Origin: XYD12-FULL-36-8 sp964613805
Lineage (GTDB): Bacteria; Bacteroidota; Ignavibacteria; Ignavibacteriales; Ignavibacteriaceae
Assembly (NCBI GenBank): GCA_964613805.1
Contig: CAZTJF010000002.1
Coordinates: forward strand, 186,001-250,000
DNA: 64,000 nucleotides
Direction: 5' to 3'
Shown: piece by piece, positions 35,741 through 44,587 of the stretch
Numbering within the stretch: position 1 is the stretch's first letter
How the letters are laid out: each line of letters begins with the position of its first letter
The notes under the pieces: model-generated
The model's input: the letters and a program-made list of their open reading frames with translations, nothing else
The model's database searches: none
What the model was told of the DNA's origin: nothing
Translations under genes and position numbers: made by a program

Positions 35741-38146
35741 ATGAATGACTCTTTCAACATAATCGGCAAACCCGTAATTAGGCAGGATGCTTTAGAAAAA
35801 GTAACCGGCAAAGCAAAATTCGCTGATGACATTAACAAACCAGGACAGCTTTACGGCGTTATGGTTCGTGTCCCAACTGTTCACGCCACAATAGATGAAA
35901 TTGATTACTCTGATTTACTAAAAGCTAAACCAGATGTAATAATTATTGATTCGTCCGACATAAAAGGCACAAAAAAAGTTGGACCGATAAGACAAGACCA
36001 ACCCATCTTTGTATTCGATAAAATTGTAACTCCGGGTGATGTTGTTGCTCTGCTTGTTGGTGAATCTGACGATGAACTAAAATCACTCGCTAAAAAAATA
36101 AAAATAAAATTTAGTGAACTTCCAGCTCTCACTGATGCAACAAAAGCACTTGAACCGAATGCTCCAAAGATTCACCCTCAATACGAAAATAATTTAATTG
36201 TTCACTATCCTCTGCGTAAAGGTGATGTTGAAAAGGGATTTAATGAAAGCGACTTCATTCACGAAGAAACTTACACAACACAATTTGTTGAGCATGCATA
36301 CATCGAACCTGAAGCTGTCTTAGCAATTCCGCTTGAAGGAAACAAAGGGATAAAAATTATCGGCAGTATTCAAAATCCTTTTACTTGCAGGAAAGTTGTT
36401 GCCTCAGTTTTGGATTGGCCATTAACTAAAGTCAGAATTGTTCAAGCCGAATTGGGCGGATCATTCGGCGGTAAAGATGATACAATGAATATTCTTTCTG
36501 CACGAGCAGCAGTTGCAGCTTTAAAGACTGGCAAACCAGTAAAGATTCGTTACACACGAGAGGAATCAATTCTCGAATCATACAAACGACATCCATACAT
36601 TTTGAAGTACAAAGTTGGCTGCAAGCAAAACGGAAAAATTGTCGCAATGAAAATTGATATACTTGCTGATGGCGGAGCGTACTCATCAATGAGTCCGTTT
36701 GTAACATGGCGAAGTGTTGTTCAGGCAACTGGACCTTACGAAATTGAAAATGTTTGGACAGATGTTAGAGCAGTTTATACAAACAATCCTTACACAGGTG
36801 CAATGCGCGGCTTTGGCTCACCGCAGCCAATCTTTGCTCAAGAATCAATAATGGATGAACTTGCAATCAAGCTTGGATTAACTCCTGATGAAATCAGACG
36901 AATAAATGGGTATAAAGCTGGATCAATTACTGCAAGCGGTCAGAAGTTAGAAAACCATGATGTGAATCTTATTCAAGTAATGGATACGGCAATTAATGAA
37001 TCAAATTTCGTTTCTAAATGGAAGGTGAACAAAAGCAAAACGAACGTCAACGGTTATCAGCTCGATAAAATTTCCGAATCAAACGCCGAGCAGGTAATCC
37101 TAAGGAAAAAAGATTACATCAATCCAAATGATTTGCTTCGAAAAGGAATTGGACTTGCCATCAGTTACCGAGGATGTTCATTAGGTGCTGAGGGAATTGA
37201 TGCTGCCGCTGCTTATCTTTCTGTTCAAAATGACGGCTCAGCTTACTTGCTTAGCGGCTTAGCTGAAAATGGTCAGGGAATGAAAACCACTTACACAATT
37301 ATCGCTGCAGAAGTGCTGGGAATTTCCCCTGACGATGTTTACTATTTAGAAACAGATACTGGGTTGATTCCTGACAGCGGTCCAACAGTTGCTTCCCGCT
37401 CTACTATAATGGGCGGCGGTGCAGTGAAAGCTGCATCCGACATGATCAGAAATCGCTTAGAAGATTTTTTAAGGACAGAATGGAAACTTAAACCCCAAGC
37501 GCAATTTCTTTTCAAAGATGGGATGGTTTCTTCAAAGGATAATATTCAGCTTAAAATTTCTTTCAAAGATTTGTGTTTATCTGCATACAAAAATGGAATT
37601 TGTTTGGCTGCATTAGGTTGGTACAAAAGTCCTGAGGTAAATTGGGATGAACACACAGGACAAGGTTCTGCTTACTTCACGTATGTTTACGGATGCCAAG
37701 TAGCCGAAGTAACCGTTGATATGGGAACAGGAAAAGTTTACGTTGATAAAATCGCTGCTGTACATAATCCCGGTAAAGTAATAAATCTTTTAGGAGCAGA
37801 AGGACAAGTATACGGCGGTGTAACACAAGGTGCAGGTTATGCTTTATGGGAACAAATTACTTCTGCCGAAGGAAATATTCGCGAGTTGAACTTCGATCAG
37901 TATCTTATTCCAACCGCAAAAGATATAAAAGAAATAAAACCAATTTTTGTTGAGGGAAAAGATGTTCATGGGCCATGGGGAGCAAAATCCCTTGGTGAAC
38001 CTACTCTTGAATTAACTTCCGCCGCAATTGCAAATGCAATTAAGAATGCGACAGGAAAAAGATTTTACAATCTGCCAATAAATCTTGAAGAAGTTTTGCT
38101 CCGCCGAAAACTTTTCCCAAAAGATTTGAAGAGAGGAAGTTCATAA
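35741..38146 (+). CDS. xdhD: Molybdenum hydroxylase large subunit (XdhD-like)
   Basis: 801 residues from ATG 35741; the frame is open upstream but runs into the repeat. Molybdopterin subunit marks: 'ELGGSFGGKDDTMNI', 'MRGFGSPQPIFAQE', 'GLAENGQGMKTTYTIIAAEVLG', and the catalytic glutamate in 'GAKSLGEPTLELTSAA'. In E. coli XdhD the Fe-S part is fused to the N-terminus; here it is a separate gene (39018-39473), with a separate flavin subunit between. Relatives are selenium-dependent molybdenum hydroxylases. Whether this one carries the labile selenium cannot be seen in the sequence. A second purine- or purine-product hydroxylase is the likely role. Confidence 0.88.
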   Translation: MNDSFNIIGKPVIRQDALEKVTGKAKFADDINKPGQLYGVMVRVPTVHATIDEIDYSDLLKAKPDVIIIDSSDIKGTKKVGPIRQDQPIFVFDKIVTPGDVVALLVGESDDELKSLAKKIKIKFSELPALTDATKALEPNAPKIHPQYENNLIVHYPLRKGDVEKGFNESDFIHEETYTTQFVEHAYIEPEAVLAIPLEGNKGIKIIGSIQNPFTCRKVVASVLDWPLTKVRIVQAELGGSFGGKDDTMNILSARAAVAALKTGKPVKIRYTREESILESYKRHPYILKYKVGCKQNGKIVAMKIDILADGGAYSSMSPFVTWRSVVQATGPYEIENVWTDVRAVYTNNPYTGAMRGFGSPQPIFAQESIMDELAIKLGLTPDEIRRINGYKAGSITASGQKLENHDVNLIQVMDTAINESNFVSKWKVNKSKTNVNGYQLDKISESNAEQVILRKKDYINPNDLLRKGIGLAISYRGCSLGAEGIDAAAAYLSVQNDGSAYLLSGLAENGQGMKTTYTIIAAEVLGISPDDVYYLETDTGLIPDSGPTVASRSTIMGGGAVKAASDMIRNRLEDFLRTEWKLKPQAQFLFKDGMVSSKDNIQLKISFKDLCLSAYKNGICLAALGWYKSPEVNWDEHTGQGSAYFTYVYGCQVAEVTVDMGTGKVYVDKIAAVHNPGKVINLLGAEGQVYGGVTQGAGYALWEQITSAEGNIRELNFDQYLIPTAKDIKEIKPIFVEGKDVHGPWGAKSLGEPTLELTSAAIANAIKNATGKRFYNLPINLEEVLLRRKLFPKDLKRGSS

Positions 38147-39021
38147 TGCTTTCTCAATACAAATACTATCGTCCAAAAACTTTAAATGAATTGAAAAATG
38201 TTCTTAGAGAACTTAAGGATAACTCACGTATTCTTGCTGGTGGAACTGATATTGTACCGGGATTTATTCAAGAGTCAAAACGGTTCTCATCAATTAAAAA
38301 TCTAATTGATGTTAACAGCATTCCGGAATTAAAAACCATTAAAGAGTTTGACAGAAAAGTTTCTATTGGATGTGCTGTTACCTTTTCTGAAATTATTAAG
38401 AGTGAAGTTATTAGGAAAGACTTTCCGCTGTTAGTAAAAGCAGCTCAAACAGTTGGCAGTGTTCAGATTAGAAATAGGGCTACTATTGTTGGAAACTTTG
38501 TAAACAATGCTCCGTGTGCAGATAGCGTTCCTCCACTTCTGGTTTATGATGCTTCAATAAAAATTATTTCGCCTGCCGGAGAACACATCACTCCGCTTAG
38601 TCAGTTTCTTCTGAATCCTTATGAAACTCAGCTTAAGAATAATGAATGTGTAAAAGAAATTCTGATTCCAATTCCAACAAAAAATTACATCGGTGACTTC
38701 TACAAACTTGGCAGAAGAAGTGCAGTCTCAATCAGCAGAATATCTTTAGCTTTTCTGTTACATCTGGAAGAAAATATTATTAAGGAATTTAGAATTGCAA
38801 GCGGAGCAATTACTCCGATTGGAAAGCGATTTTACGAAATAGAAAAAGTATTTGAAGGAAAAGAAATTTCATCGGAAACGTTTATGGACATTGCATCTGC
38901 TGTTGGTGAGGAGGTTTTGAAAACTACCGGATTACGCTGGTCAACCGCCTATAAATTACCGGTGGTTCAGCAAATGCTGTATCAGCTGCTTGAGAAGAAT
39001 GCTGGAGGAAGTTTCAGATGA
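38146..39021 (+). CDS. ygfM: Molybdenum hydroxylase FAD subunit (YgfM-like)
   Basis: 291 residues. FAD-binding marks of the family: 'RILAGGTDIVPGF', 'VGSVQIRNRATIVGNFVNNAPCADSVPPL' and 'FYKLGRRSAVSISRISLAF'. The ATG shares its A with the TAA stop of the large subunit, and the 3' end overlaps the Fe-S gene by 4 bp, so three subunits are made in step. It relays electrons between the Fe-S subunit and an acceptor, possibly YgfK. Confidence 0.9.
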   Translation: MLSQYKYYRPKTLNELKNVLRELKDNSRILAGGTDIVPGFIQESKRFSSIKNLIDVNSIPELKTIKEFDRKVSIGCAVTFSEIIKSEVIRKDFPLLVKAAQTVGSVQIRNRATIVGNFVNNAPCADSVPPLLVYDASIKIISPAGEHITPLSQFLLNPYETQLKNNECVKEILIPIPTKNYIGDFYKLGRRSAVSISRISLAFLLHLEENIIKEFRIASGAITPIGKRFYEIEKVFEGKEISSETFMDIASAVGEEVLKTTGLRWSTAYKLPVVQQMLYQLLEKNAGGSFR

Positions 39022-39473
39022 TTATAAAATTCAAACTAAATGGAAAAGAGACTTCAGTTAATTTAACTAACAACAAACGTTTGATTGATTTACTACGCGA
39101 TGACCTGAAACTAACAGGAACTAAAGAGGGCTGCAGCATCGGAGAATGCGGAGCTTGCACCGTTATCATTGATGGTAAAGCAGTTAATTCATGCTTAGTG
39201 CTTGCTCAGCAAGTTGATGGATGTGAAGTTATAACTGCCGAAGGTCTTGCTGATGGAGATAAGCTGACTAAGCTTCAAGAAAACTTTATGAAGCATGGCG
39301 CAATCCAATGCGGGTTTTGCACGCCGGGAATGTTAATGTCTGCTTATGCTTTGTTTTTAGAAAATCCAACTCCCTCACGCGATGAAATTGAAACAGCGAT
39401 TGAGGGAAACCTTTGTCGTTGCACAGGATACAAACCAATAATCCACGCAATCTCAGCAGCATCAGAAAAATAG
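39018..39473 (+). CDS. Molybdenum hydroxylase 2Fe-2S subunit
   Basis: 151 residues carrying both [2Fe-2S] clusters: 'CSIGECGACTVIIDGKAVNSCL' positions for the plant-type cluster, then 'QCGFCTPGM' and 'CRCTGY' for the second. Length and motifs match CoxS/XdhC-type small subunits. It completes the three-subunit enzyme with 35741-39021. Its TAG stop (39471-39473) is the first codon of the inverted repeat at 39471-39554. Confidence 0.93.
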   Translation: MIIKFKLNGKETSVNLTNNKRLIDLLRDDLKLTGTKEGCSIGECGACTVIIDGKAVNSCLVLAQQVDGCEVITAEGLADGDKLTKLQENFMKHGAIQCGFCTPGMLMSAYALFLENPTPSRDEIETAIEGNLCRCTGYKPIIHAISAASEK

Positions 39474-39554
39474 AACTCAGATTACACAGATTTGGCAGAT
39501 TATCTCAGATAAAAATCAGCGTAAATCTTTATAATCTGCGTCATCAGAGTTCTA
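39471..39554. repeat. Imperfect inverted repeat between convergent genes
   Basis: The ends TAGAACTCAG and CAGAGTTCTA are complementary at 9 of 10 positions. The interior 'ATTACACAGATT...AATCTGCG' is of a kind found as dispersed palindromic DNA in many genomes. The TAG at each end is the stop codon of a flanking gene (2Fe-2S subunit on plus, ygfK on minus). It may also act as a two-way terminator. Confidence 0.75.
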
Positions 39555-42500
39555 TTGACTTAGCACGTAGGAGTATTCCGAAATAATTTTTTCGATCATC
39601 TTTATCAACTGTACATTCTCTACATCTTTATTTTCTTCGTAGTCTACTACTTGTCCTTGACTTGTAAATTTAATTTTATTGTACTTAGAGTTGAATCTCG
39701 AAACTATCTCGACGTCACCATTCATTCTTTTGACATAGAAACCATCATTTCTGGAACTCATGAACTCAACTTCATTCTTAAACAAAGTAACTTTATCTTT
39801 GTAAGGAGCACCATTGTGTGGACAAAAAGTCTCGCAGTTGCCGCACTCGTTGCACAGCCAATCAATATGAAGGATTTGATTAGCATTGCTAAATCCATTT
39901 CCTTCAACTCTAATGGGAACATTAGCGCGATTCGGACAAACATCTACACATTTGTTGCAAATAAAATTACACTCAAGACAGCGAATAACATTGCTTGATA
40001 CGCTCTCCGGAAACACTTTTCCCTTTATTTCGTTAATTCGATTTTGCCGGATCGCAGGATTGAAGAGATAACCATAATTTCTATCGAAAGCAACATCTAA
40101 CTTCTCTTTCCTTATGATGGATTCAGCAGCCTTTTTGCCATCTGCAATAGATTCGACAACCGTGGAAGGACCTCGCAATGCATCGCCGCCAATAAAAACA
40201 TTCTCGAGTAAAGTTTCATTCGATGAGTGATTAACTTCTACTTTGCCAAACCGGTTTATGGAGATATTATTCCTACCAAGAATATCAAGATCAACTTTTT
40301 CTCCAATTGCAGAGATTACAAAATCAATTTCAAATTTTTCAAACTCACCTTCCAGCGCCGCTACATCCCTTCTGCCGTCAATTCCCATTTCAACTAATTT
40401 CATTTGCTGACATCGTAATTTATTTTGCTTAAACTCCACTGGTTTTAAAAGTTCCTTGAATATCACATTTTCACCAATTGCATTATCATACTCTTCCAAA
40501 TCTGCCGGCATAAATTCTTTAGTTCGTCGGTAAATGATATAAACTTTTTCAACTCCATGAATTCTTTTGGCAGCTCGTGCCGCATCCATTGCAGAGTTGC
40601 CGCCGCCAATCACAGCAACATTTTTCCCCAGCTTGATTTTATCCTTATGATGATATTTCCATAAAAAGTCTATTGCGTTTATAACATTCTTGACATTTCC
40701 TTCTAGATTAAGCTCAGTTGATTTGCCAGCACCAATAGCGAGGTAAATGTATCTAAATCCTTTTTGCTTAAGCTCTTCGATTGAAAAATTTGGATCAGCG
40801 TTGAACTCAAACTTAACGCCAAACTGCTTGATAAAATCCACATCATGATCTATTGCTGATTGAGGCAATCTAAAATCCGGGATGATATTTTGAACGACAC
40901 CGCCGGCTTTATCATGCTTTTCAAAAACAGTAACATCAAATCCGGCTTGAGCTAAAAAGTAGCTTGCAGCAAGTCCTGATGGACCAGCACCAATTATTGC
41001 ACAATTCACATCATTTGATTTCAAGTAGTCTTTTTTATACTTGGCGAGAAAACCTTCTCTTCCCTTTTCAACAGCAATCTTTTTTAGATCGCGAATTTTC
41101 ACGGATGAATCATAATCCAAACGAGTGCAATGGAACTGACATTGATGATCGCAAATATGAGCAGTGATATTCGGCAAAGCATTTTTAGAAATTATTACTT
41201 CGTATGCATCTTCATATCTTTTTTCATCAACCAATTTGACATACTCTGGAACGTCCTGATGAATTGGGCAGGCAACAACACACGGTGCGGTAAAACAATC
41301 AAACTTTACTAACTTAGTTGATAATTTAATTGAATTGACTTGCCTTGTTTCTTTTCTATAAAGAGAATTTTTTAATGAATCTACTGCCAGTGTTTTAAGT
41401 AAACCAAGATTTATTTTCTTTTGTTGAAAACTTCCTTTAAGGTCTTTCGATATGATTCTTGCTGTTTGATTCATCCTTCGATAACCTCCGGGTTTCAAAA
41501 GATCTGTAGCATAAGTGACAGGGAATATTCTGCACTTAAGAATATCTAGGGTATTATAAACCGCTGCACCGCCAGAGTAAGAAATTTTCAGATTGCCATC
41601 AAATGCCTCGGCTAATTTGTGCGCAGCGTTTATGGTAAGCGGGAACAAAGAACGACCCGACATATACATTTCATTGCCGGCTAAAATATTTTTCTTATTC
41701 TTAACTGGAAGAGTGTTTGATAATTTTACTCCAAATTCACGACCCGCTTTGCTTGCAAATTTTTGTAAACGAGAAATCATAGCAACCGCATCCTCAAACT
41801 TCAAATCATTTTCAAATGAATGTTTATCCAGTTCAATATTTTTATAACCCAAGGTTTGAAGAATTTCCGAGACTCTTTCATATCCAAGCAAAGTTGGATT
41901 CATCTTAACATAAGTACGCGGCTTTTTCTCTTCAAGTAAATATTTTGCAATTGATTCAATCTCATCAACCGGACACCCATGCATCGTTGAAAGTGTTACC
42001 GAGTTAGAAATCCTCGGTGATATATTCTTAATCGCATTTGTGAGTTTTGACCTAACATCCAAACTTTGTGGAAACTTCCGAAATAATATTTCTGCAAAGT
42101 GATCGCTTTCAACAAACTCTAACAATTTATATTGATAGTTTTTGAACAACGGATTTTTAGAAGCATCAATCATTGAATCAATAAACGCTTGCATCCTATC
42201 GCTTTTTATTCCCTCAAGATTGTAACCAACACTCATGTTGAAAATAAAACCACGATGAGAGTTCGAATCAGGATAAAGAAGCTGTTTCAACAAATGTAGA
42301 ATCATCCATGCTTTCAAATATTCATCGAAAGATTCTTCAAGTTTTAACTCTTGTGACCACTCAACATTGTAGCACTCATCTTGAGCATCAATGCACGGCT
42401 TATCAATTTGTAGATCATCTTTTATCTGAACAGTTTTTAATTCAAAGAATCGTCCACCAGCTAAGTATGATGAAATAATATTTTGCGAAAGCTGGGTATG

Positions 42501-42683
42501 CGGTCCGGCAGCGGGTCCAATTGGTGAATCAAGTTGTTCACCAAACAACTGAGAGATAGAATTAGTTTTTAGCGAGAAGAAATCAATTGAAGGAATTCCG
42601 AAAATTGAATCTTCTTTTTCGTACTCGCTGAAAATCCAATTCAGCAATTGCTCAAGCCCGATTGTTGTCATTCGTTCAGCCAT
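39552..42683 (-). CDS. ygfK: YgfK-type iron-sulfur flavoprotein oxidoreductase
   Basis: 1043 residues in four parts. About 1-400: a PreA/dihydroorotate dehydrogenase-like barrel ('SPIGPAAGPHTQLSQN', 'LSTMHGCPVDEIE', 'TYVKMNPTLLGYERV'). About 455-530: a GltD-type 4Fe-4S region ('CFTAPCVVACPIHQDVPEYV', 'ICDHQCQFHCTR'). About 550-880: FAD- and NAD(P)H-binding Rossmann folds ('AIIGAGPSGLAASYFLAQAG', 'VAVIGGGNSAMDAARAAKR'). About 915-975: two ferredoxin-like Cys groups ('ECNFICNKCVDVCP', 'CNECGNCETFCPH'). The layout parallels dihydropyrimidine dehydrogenase. Known as 'putative selenate reductase', YgfK is now tied to anaerobic purine catabolism, probably reducing a purine ring. It is divergent from ygeY. 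Confidence 0.88.
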   Translation of the reverse strand: MAERMTTIGLEQLLNWIFSEYEKEDSIFGIPSIDFFSLKTNSISQLFGEQLDSPIGPAAGPHTQLSQNIISSYLAGGRFFELKTVQIKDDLQIDKPCIDAQDECYNVEWSQELKLEESFDEYLKAWMILHLLKQLLYPDSNSHRGFIFNMSVGYNLEGIKSDRMQAFIDSMIDASKNPLFKNYQYKLLEFVESDHFAEILFRKFPQSLDVRSKLTNAIKNISPRISNSVTLSTMHGCPVDEIESIAKYLLEEKKPRTYVKMNPTLLGYERVSEILQTLGYKNIELDKHSFENDLKFEDAVAMISRLQKFASKAGREFGVKLSNTLPVKNKKNILAGNEMYMSGRSLFPLTINAAHKLAEAFDGNLKISYSGGAAVYNTLDILKCRIFPVTYATDLLKPGGYRRMNQTARIISKDLKGSFQQKKINLGLLKTLAVDSLKNSLYRKETRQVNSIKLSTKLVKFDCFTAPCVVACPIHQDVPEYVKLVDEKRYEDAYEVIISKNALPNITAHICDHQCQFHCTRLDYDSSVKIRDLKKIAVEKGREGFLAKYKKDYLKSNDVNCAIIGAGPSGLAASYFLAQAGFDVTVFEKHDKAGGVVQNIIPDFRLPQSAIDHDVDFIKQFGVKFEFNADPNFSIEELKQKGFRYIYLAIGAGKSTELNLEGNVKNVINAIDFLWKYHHKDKIKLGKNVAVIGGGNSAMDAARAAKRIHGVEKVYIIYRRTKEFMPADLEEYDNAIGENVIFKELLKPVEFKQNKLRCQQMKLVEMGIDGRRDVAALEGEFEKFEIDFVISAIGEKVDLDILGRNNISINRFGKVEVNHSSNETLLENVFIGGDALRGPSTVVESIADGKKAAESIIRKEKLDVAFDRNYGYLFNPAIRQNRINEIKGKVFPESVSSNVIRCLECNFICNKCVDVCPNRANVPIRVEGNGFSNANQILHIDWLCNECGNCETFCPHNGAPYKDKVTLFKNEVEFMSSRNDGFYVKRMNGDVEIVSRFNSKYNKIKFTSQGQVVDYEENKDVENVQLIKMIEKIISEYSYVLSQ

Positions 42684-42726
42684 GTTTTCGCTTTTTGATG
42701 GTTGTGGAATTAGCTCTTATAAAATT

Positions 42727-42739
42727 ACATAAGTTATGT
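42727..42739. promoter_or_regulatory. Palindrome in the ygfK-ygeY divergent region (possible operator)
   Basis: ACATAAGTTATGT is a perfect 6+1+6 palindrome 44 bp upstream of the ygfK start, in the 251-bp divergent gap. It is not part of the adjacent repeat. A regulator binding site is possible; no regulator gene is in the island. Confidence 0.3.
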
Positions 42740-42762
42740 TTAGCAATAAATGATTAGTTCTC

Positions 42763-42827
42763 TGCCACGAATCTCACGAATTACACAAATAATATATAAT
42801 TAGTGAACATTAGTGCAATTAGTGGCA
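42763..42827. repeat. Intergenic inverted repeat, TGCCAC ends
   Basis: The ends TGCCACGAAT and ATTAGTGGCA are complementary at 9 of 10 positions. The interior is AT-rich ('ACGAATTACACAAAT', 'TTAGTGCAATTAGTGG'). It resembles the dispersed palindromic DNA seen elsewhere in this island and fills much of the ygfK-ygeY gap. Confidence 0.65.
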
Positions 42828-42934
42828 AAATATTTTTCTTTTTGCTTAAAAGTAATAAAAATGTTTCTCAACGAATAACATTAACAGCTAAATATGTTTA
42901 ATTTTGAAAAGTAATTTTTAAGGAATAATCTCTC

Positions 42935-44119
42935 ATGAATTTAGCACAAGCCATAAACGAAAAAGCAAAACAATATCAAGATTACACGGCCAAAAATCTT
43001 TCTGAGTTAGTGAAAATAAAATCGCTCAGCACTAAGGAAGGAGCGGTTGTAAAAAAATTGAAAGAAATGATGGCTGATGCCAGATTTGATGAAATAAAAA
43101 TTGATGGACTTGGAAATATCATCGGTCGTTTAGGCAGCGGTAAAAAAATAATTGCAATTGACGGACACATTGACACAGTCGATATTGGAAACATCCAAAA
43201 TTGGACATTCGATCCTCTTAGCGGTGAAATAAAAGATGGATTTGTTCACGGCAGAGGCAGTGTTGACCAAAAAGGCGGACCAATAGCCGCGATTACCGCG
43301 GCAAAAATTCTTAGAGAAATCGGTTTACCAAAGGATGTAACGCTGTATGTGACCGGAACAGTTATCGAAGAGGATTGTGATGGTCTTTGCTGGAAATACA
43401 TTATCGAGGAGGATAAGATAAAACCTGATTGCGTAATCGTTACTGAACCGACAAACTTAAACATCTATCGCGGGCATCGCGGAAGAATGGAAATTGAAGT
43501 TTCATTCTTTGGAAGATCAGCTCATGGTTCGGCACCGGAACGTGGTGTGAATGCAATTTATATGGCTTCGAAAGCTGCACTAGAAATTGAGAAGTTGAAT
43601 GAACGTTTAGCTCATGACGAATTTCTTGGAAAAGGATCGGTTACAATTTCTGAATTTGTATCAGAAAGTCCCTCACTCTGCGCTGTTGCAGACTTTGCAA
43701 AAATTCATCTTGATAGAAGATTAACTTGGGGAGAAAATAAAGAATTAGCCATCAAGCAAGTCCAAGATATTGTAAAGGATATGAAGGCCAAAGTTGAGGT
43801 ACTTAACTACAAGGAGAAAGCATTTACCGGAAAAGAATACGGAATGGAAAAGTATTATCCAACTTGGAAGCTTGAAGAAAATCATCCGGTAATTGAAACA
43901 GGAAAAAAAACTTTCAAAGAACTTTTTAATACAGATGCTAAAGTTGACAAATGGACATTCTCTACAAATGGAGTTACAATAAATGGTGTTTATGGTATAC
44001 CGGTAATTGGCTTTGGTCCTGGCAATGAAGTTATGGCTCATGCACCAGATGAAAAAGTGTCAATCGAGCATTTAGTAAAAGCAAGTGCCTTTTATGCGAT
44101 GTTTCTGTTGAATTTTTAA
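42935..44119 (+). CDS. ygeY: YgeY-type M20-family metallohydrolase
   Basis: 394 residues. M20 zinc ligands are visible in 'IAIDGHIDTVDIG' (His, catalytic Asp), 'HGRGSVDQKGG' (bridging Asp), 'VIEEDCDG' (general-base Glu and metal Glu) and the C-terminal 'NEVMAHAPDE' (His). A lid/dimerisation domain lies at about 185-300. YgeY proteins belong to the selenium-linked purine cluster and probably hydrolyse a ureido- or amido-acid intermediate such as a carbamoylated diaminopropionate. That substrate is inferred from the pathway. The GxxExxY unit is inserted directly after the stop. Confidence 0.87.
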   Translation: MNLAQAINEKAKQYQDYTAKNLSELVKIKSLSTKEGAVVKKLKEMMADARFDEIKIDGLGNIIGRLGSGKKIIAIDGHIDTVDIGNIQNWTFDPLSGEIKDGFVHGRGSVDQKGGPIAAITAAKILREIGLPKDVTLYVTGTVIEEDCDGLCWKYIIEEDKIKPDCVIVTEPTNLNIYRGHRGRMEIEVSFFGRSAHGSAPERGVNAIYMASKAALEIEKLNERLAHDEFLGKGSVTISEFVSESPSLCAVADFAKIHLDRRLTWGENKELAIKQVQDIVKDMKAKVEVLNYKEKAFTGKEYGMEKYYPTWKLEENHPVIETGKKTFKELFNTDAKVDKWTFSTNGVTINGVYGIPVIGFGPGNEVMAHAPDEKVSIEHLVKASAFYAMFLLNF

Positions 44120-44121
44120 TC

Positions 44122-44571
44122 TTTTTACCGCAAAGACGCTGAGACGCAAAGAAATGAACACTGAAGACTTAAATAAATTATCTGCCCAAATTTTAGATTC
44201 AGCAATTGCAGTTCATAAGGAAATGGGTCCTGGATTATTAGAATCAATCTATGAATTATGTCTTCTGAAAGAGTTTGAGTTTAGAGGAATTAAAGCAGCT
44301 AATCAAATTTGTATTCCTGTGAATTATAAAGGACACGAACTATCCAAAGATTTCAAAATTGATATTCTAGTGGAGAATGAAATAATTATTGAGCTAAAAT
44401 CTGTTGAAATAATGCTTCCAGTATTCGAAGCTCAAATTATTTCATATTTAAAGCTCGCAAACAAGCGACTTGGATTTTTAATAAACTTTAATGTGCCATT
44501 ACTCAAGCAAGGATTTAAAAGATTCGTAAATAATTTCTAAACTTTGCGACTTAGCGTCTTTGCGGTAAAAA
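44122..44571. mobile_element. 450-bp unit: GxxExxY gene between 30-bp terminal inverted repeats
   Basis: The left end at 44122-44151 and the reverse complement of the right end at 44542-44571 agree at 28 of 30 positions (core ACCGCAAAGACGCT). The single gene inside starts 2 bp after the left end and stops 1 bp before the right end, so the unit is fully packed. It separates ygeY from ygeW, two genes of one pathway. No target-site duplication is obvious. No transposase is present; the only protein is a PD-(D/E)XK-like candidate nuclease. Confidence 0.7.
44154..44540 (+). CDS. GxxExxY family protein (PD-(D/E)XK-like)
   Basis: 128 residues, the normal family length. The name motif is seen as 'GLLESIY' (Gly27, Glu30, Tyr33). 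A nuclease-like core follows: Asp70 in 'FKIDILVENE' and Glu80-Leu-Lys82 in 'IIIELKSVE', spaced as the D...ExK active site of the PD-(D/E)XK fold. No DNA-binding domain beyond that. Function in this family is unknown to me. It does not belong to purine metabolism: it lies between inverted repeats inside the operon and is better read as a passenger element. Confidence 0.88.
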   Translation: MNTEDLNKLSAQILDSAIAVHKEMGPGLLESIYELCLLKEFEFRGIKAANQICIPVNYKGHELSKDFKIDILVENEIIIELKSVEIMLPVFEAQIISYLKLANKRLGFLINFNVPLLKQGFKRFVNNF

Positions 44572-44587
44572 ATACTTAGGAGAAAAC

